A stretch of DNA of 14,127 nucleotides from Limnohabitans sp. Lineage in GTDB: Bacteria; Planctomycetota; Phycisphaerae; Phycisphaerales; SM1A02. The notes beneath the pieces are model-generated. The model had not been told where the DNA came from. It searched no databases and saw nothing but the letters and a program-made list of their open reading frames with translations. This document shows positions 13,368 to 14,127 of the stretch, piece by piece. Made by a program: the position numbers and the translations under genes. The stretch is taken from the NCBI GenBank assembly GCA_030054275.1, contig JASGCF010000040.1, forward strand, positions 1 through 14,127, read 5' to 3'. Position 1 is the first letter of the stretch. Every line of letters starts with the position of its first letter.

Positions 13368-14127
13368 ATGCAATACATTCGTCACAGTCTTCTTTGTCAC
13401 GGTTTTTATGCGGTTTCGACCGCGCTCGTGTGCGTTGTGACTCAAGCAACAGCGCAACATTTCGATATCGGCGTTCGCGTGAGCGATGGCGTTTTACACA
13501 CCGATTCACTTGGGACGAAGGGCGCGACCCCAGCGCGCGTCTTCCCAGCCACTTTCGGCGACACAGGCGTCGCGCGATTCACATCGAACCCAGGCTTCGA
13601 TGCCGCCATCGGCACTTTCTCGGCCGGAACACGCGTCGGCTTCAACGCGCTCTCCGGCCTGCGCCGTTTCACTGGAACTTCCGTTGAACCGGTGACCGTC
13701 GAGCGCCTCGAAGTGAAGTTTCTCACGCTCGTCACGCTCATCGGCAACGACGCGACCAACGGATTTGATCTTGCCGTGCAATCGAATGGCGGCTACCACC
13801 GCCACTTCAACTTCACGCTGAAAGCAAACGGGGGGAACCTCCCCGCAAGCTGCATCTATGTCGCTGAGTTCGAACTCTACACAACCGATGGTGTCACACT
13901 TCCGAGCGCGCCGTTCTTCGTCGTCTTCAACGATGGACGAAGCGTTGCAGAGCACGACACTGCGATCGCGTGGGTCGAGTCGAATCTCGTCACCACTCCA
14001 ACCAACTGCCCCGCAGATCTCGACGACGACCAAGATGTCGGCGCCGCAGATCTTGCACAGTTACTCGCCTCGTGGGCAACTGCGTCGGCGGATCTCGACG
14101 GCGACGGCGATACAGGCGCCGCTGACC
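13368..14127 (+). CDS. Secreted protein with HxH motif and dockerin-like Ca-binding loops, C terminus beyond window
   Basis: Open from ATG 13368 to the right edge (253 codons, no stop). A signal peptide (about 1-29, ending ATAQ) precedes HFDIGVRVSDG (31-41), VFPATFGDTGVARFTSNPGF (58-77) and GGYHRHFNFTL (141-151). The sequence then reads YVAEFELYTTDG and PFFVVFNDG. The HxDIGV opening and HxHxNF centre recall the choice-of-anchor M domain and Zur-repressed all3515-type surface proteins; this resemblance is from memory and tentative. After a CPADLDDDQD linker come two calcium loops: D217-x-D-x-D-x-D with D228, and the incomplete D242-x-D-x-D-x-D. These are the dockerin-like repeats common at the C termini of planctomycete secreted proteins. 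An expected end some 15-30 residues past the window is inferred from the repeat pattern. Confidence 0.8.
   Translation, partial: MQYIRHSLLCHGFYAVSTALVCVVTQATAQHFDIGVRVSDGVLHTDSLGTKGATPARVFPATFGDTGVARFTSNPGFDAAIGTFSAGTRVGFNALSGLRRFTGTSVEPVTVERLEVKFLTLVTLIGNDATNGFDLAVQSNGGYHRHFNFTLKANGGNLPASCIYVAEFELYTTDGVTLPSAPFFVVFNDGRSVAEHDTAIAWVESNLVTTPTNCPADLDDDQDVGAADLAQLLASWATASADLDGDGDTGAAD

Overview
The window looks like chromosomal DNA of a planctomycete, most likely of the Phycisphaerae type. This is inferred from family content and was not tested by phylogeny. Supporting signs are a secreted protein ending in repeated ADLDGDGD/GAADL calcium-binding loops, a pseudopilin with the RRAFTLVEVLLVV leader, a PA14 plus beta-propeller secreted protein, a DUF1569 protein, an Rsm22-type methyltransferase and a shortened MnmE-like GTPase. 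Genes are tightly packed and few have strong Shine-Dalgarno sites. I see no insertion sequence, phage gene, CRISPR array or rRNA.

Left part (1-4331, minus strand). gap (GAPDH) has a plausible promoter. Downstream is a tightly coupled set: a secreted PA14/propeller protein, a 51-residue DUF5993 membrane protein, a DsbB-like membrane oxidoreductase and a DUF1569 protein. Two of the junctions overlap (TGATG and ATGA). The DUF1569 frame carries an in-frame TAG, after which family-like sequence continues to the window edge.

Middle (4468-9673, plus strand). A GluR0-type ligand-gated potassium channel overlaps a BtpA-family gene. These are followed by a D-amino-acid-transaminase-like enzyme, a type III pantothenate kinase with a His/Cys-rich tail, and a shortened MnmE-like GTPase. 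The GTPase frame overlaps, tail to tail, fabI on the minus strand (9660-10442).

Right part (10536-14127, plus strand). A tRNA-Arg(UCG) gene is followed after 4 nt by an Rsm22/METTL17-like gene whose frame ends in a 15-bp tandem repeat. Next come a small exported His/Cys-rich protein, a pseudopilin with a GTG start, and a secreted protein with an HxH motif and dockerin-like loops that runs off the right edge. The last three may form a surface or metal-related cluster; this is inference only.

No gene-free stretch exceeds about 170 bases.
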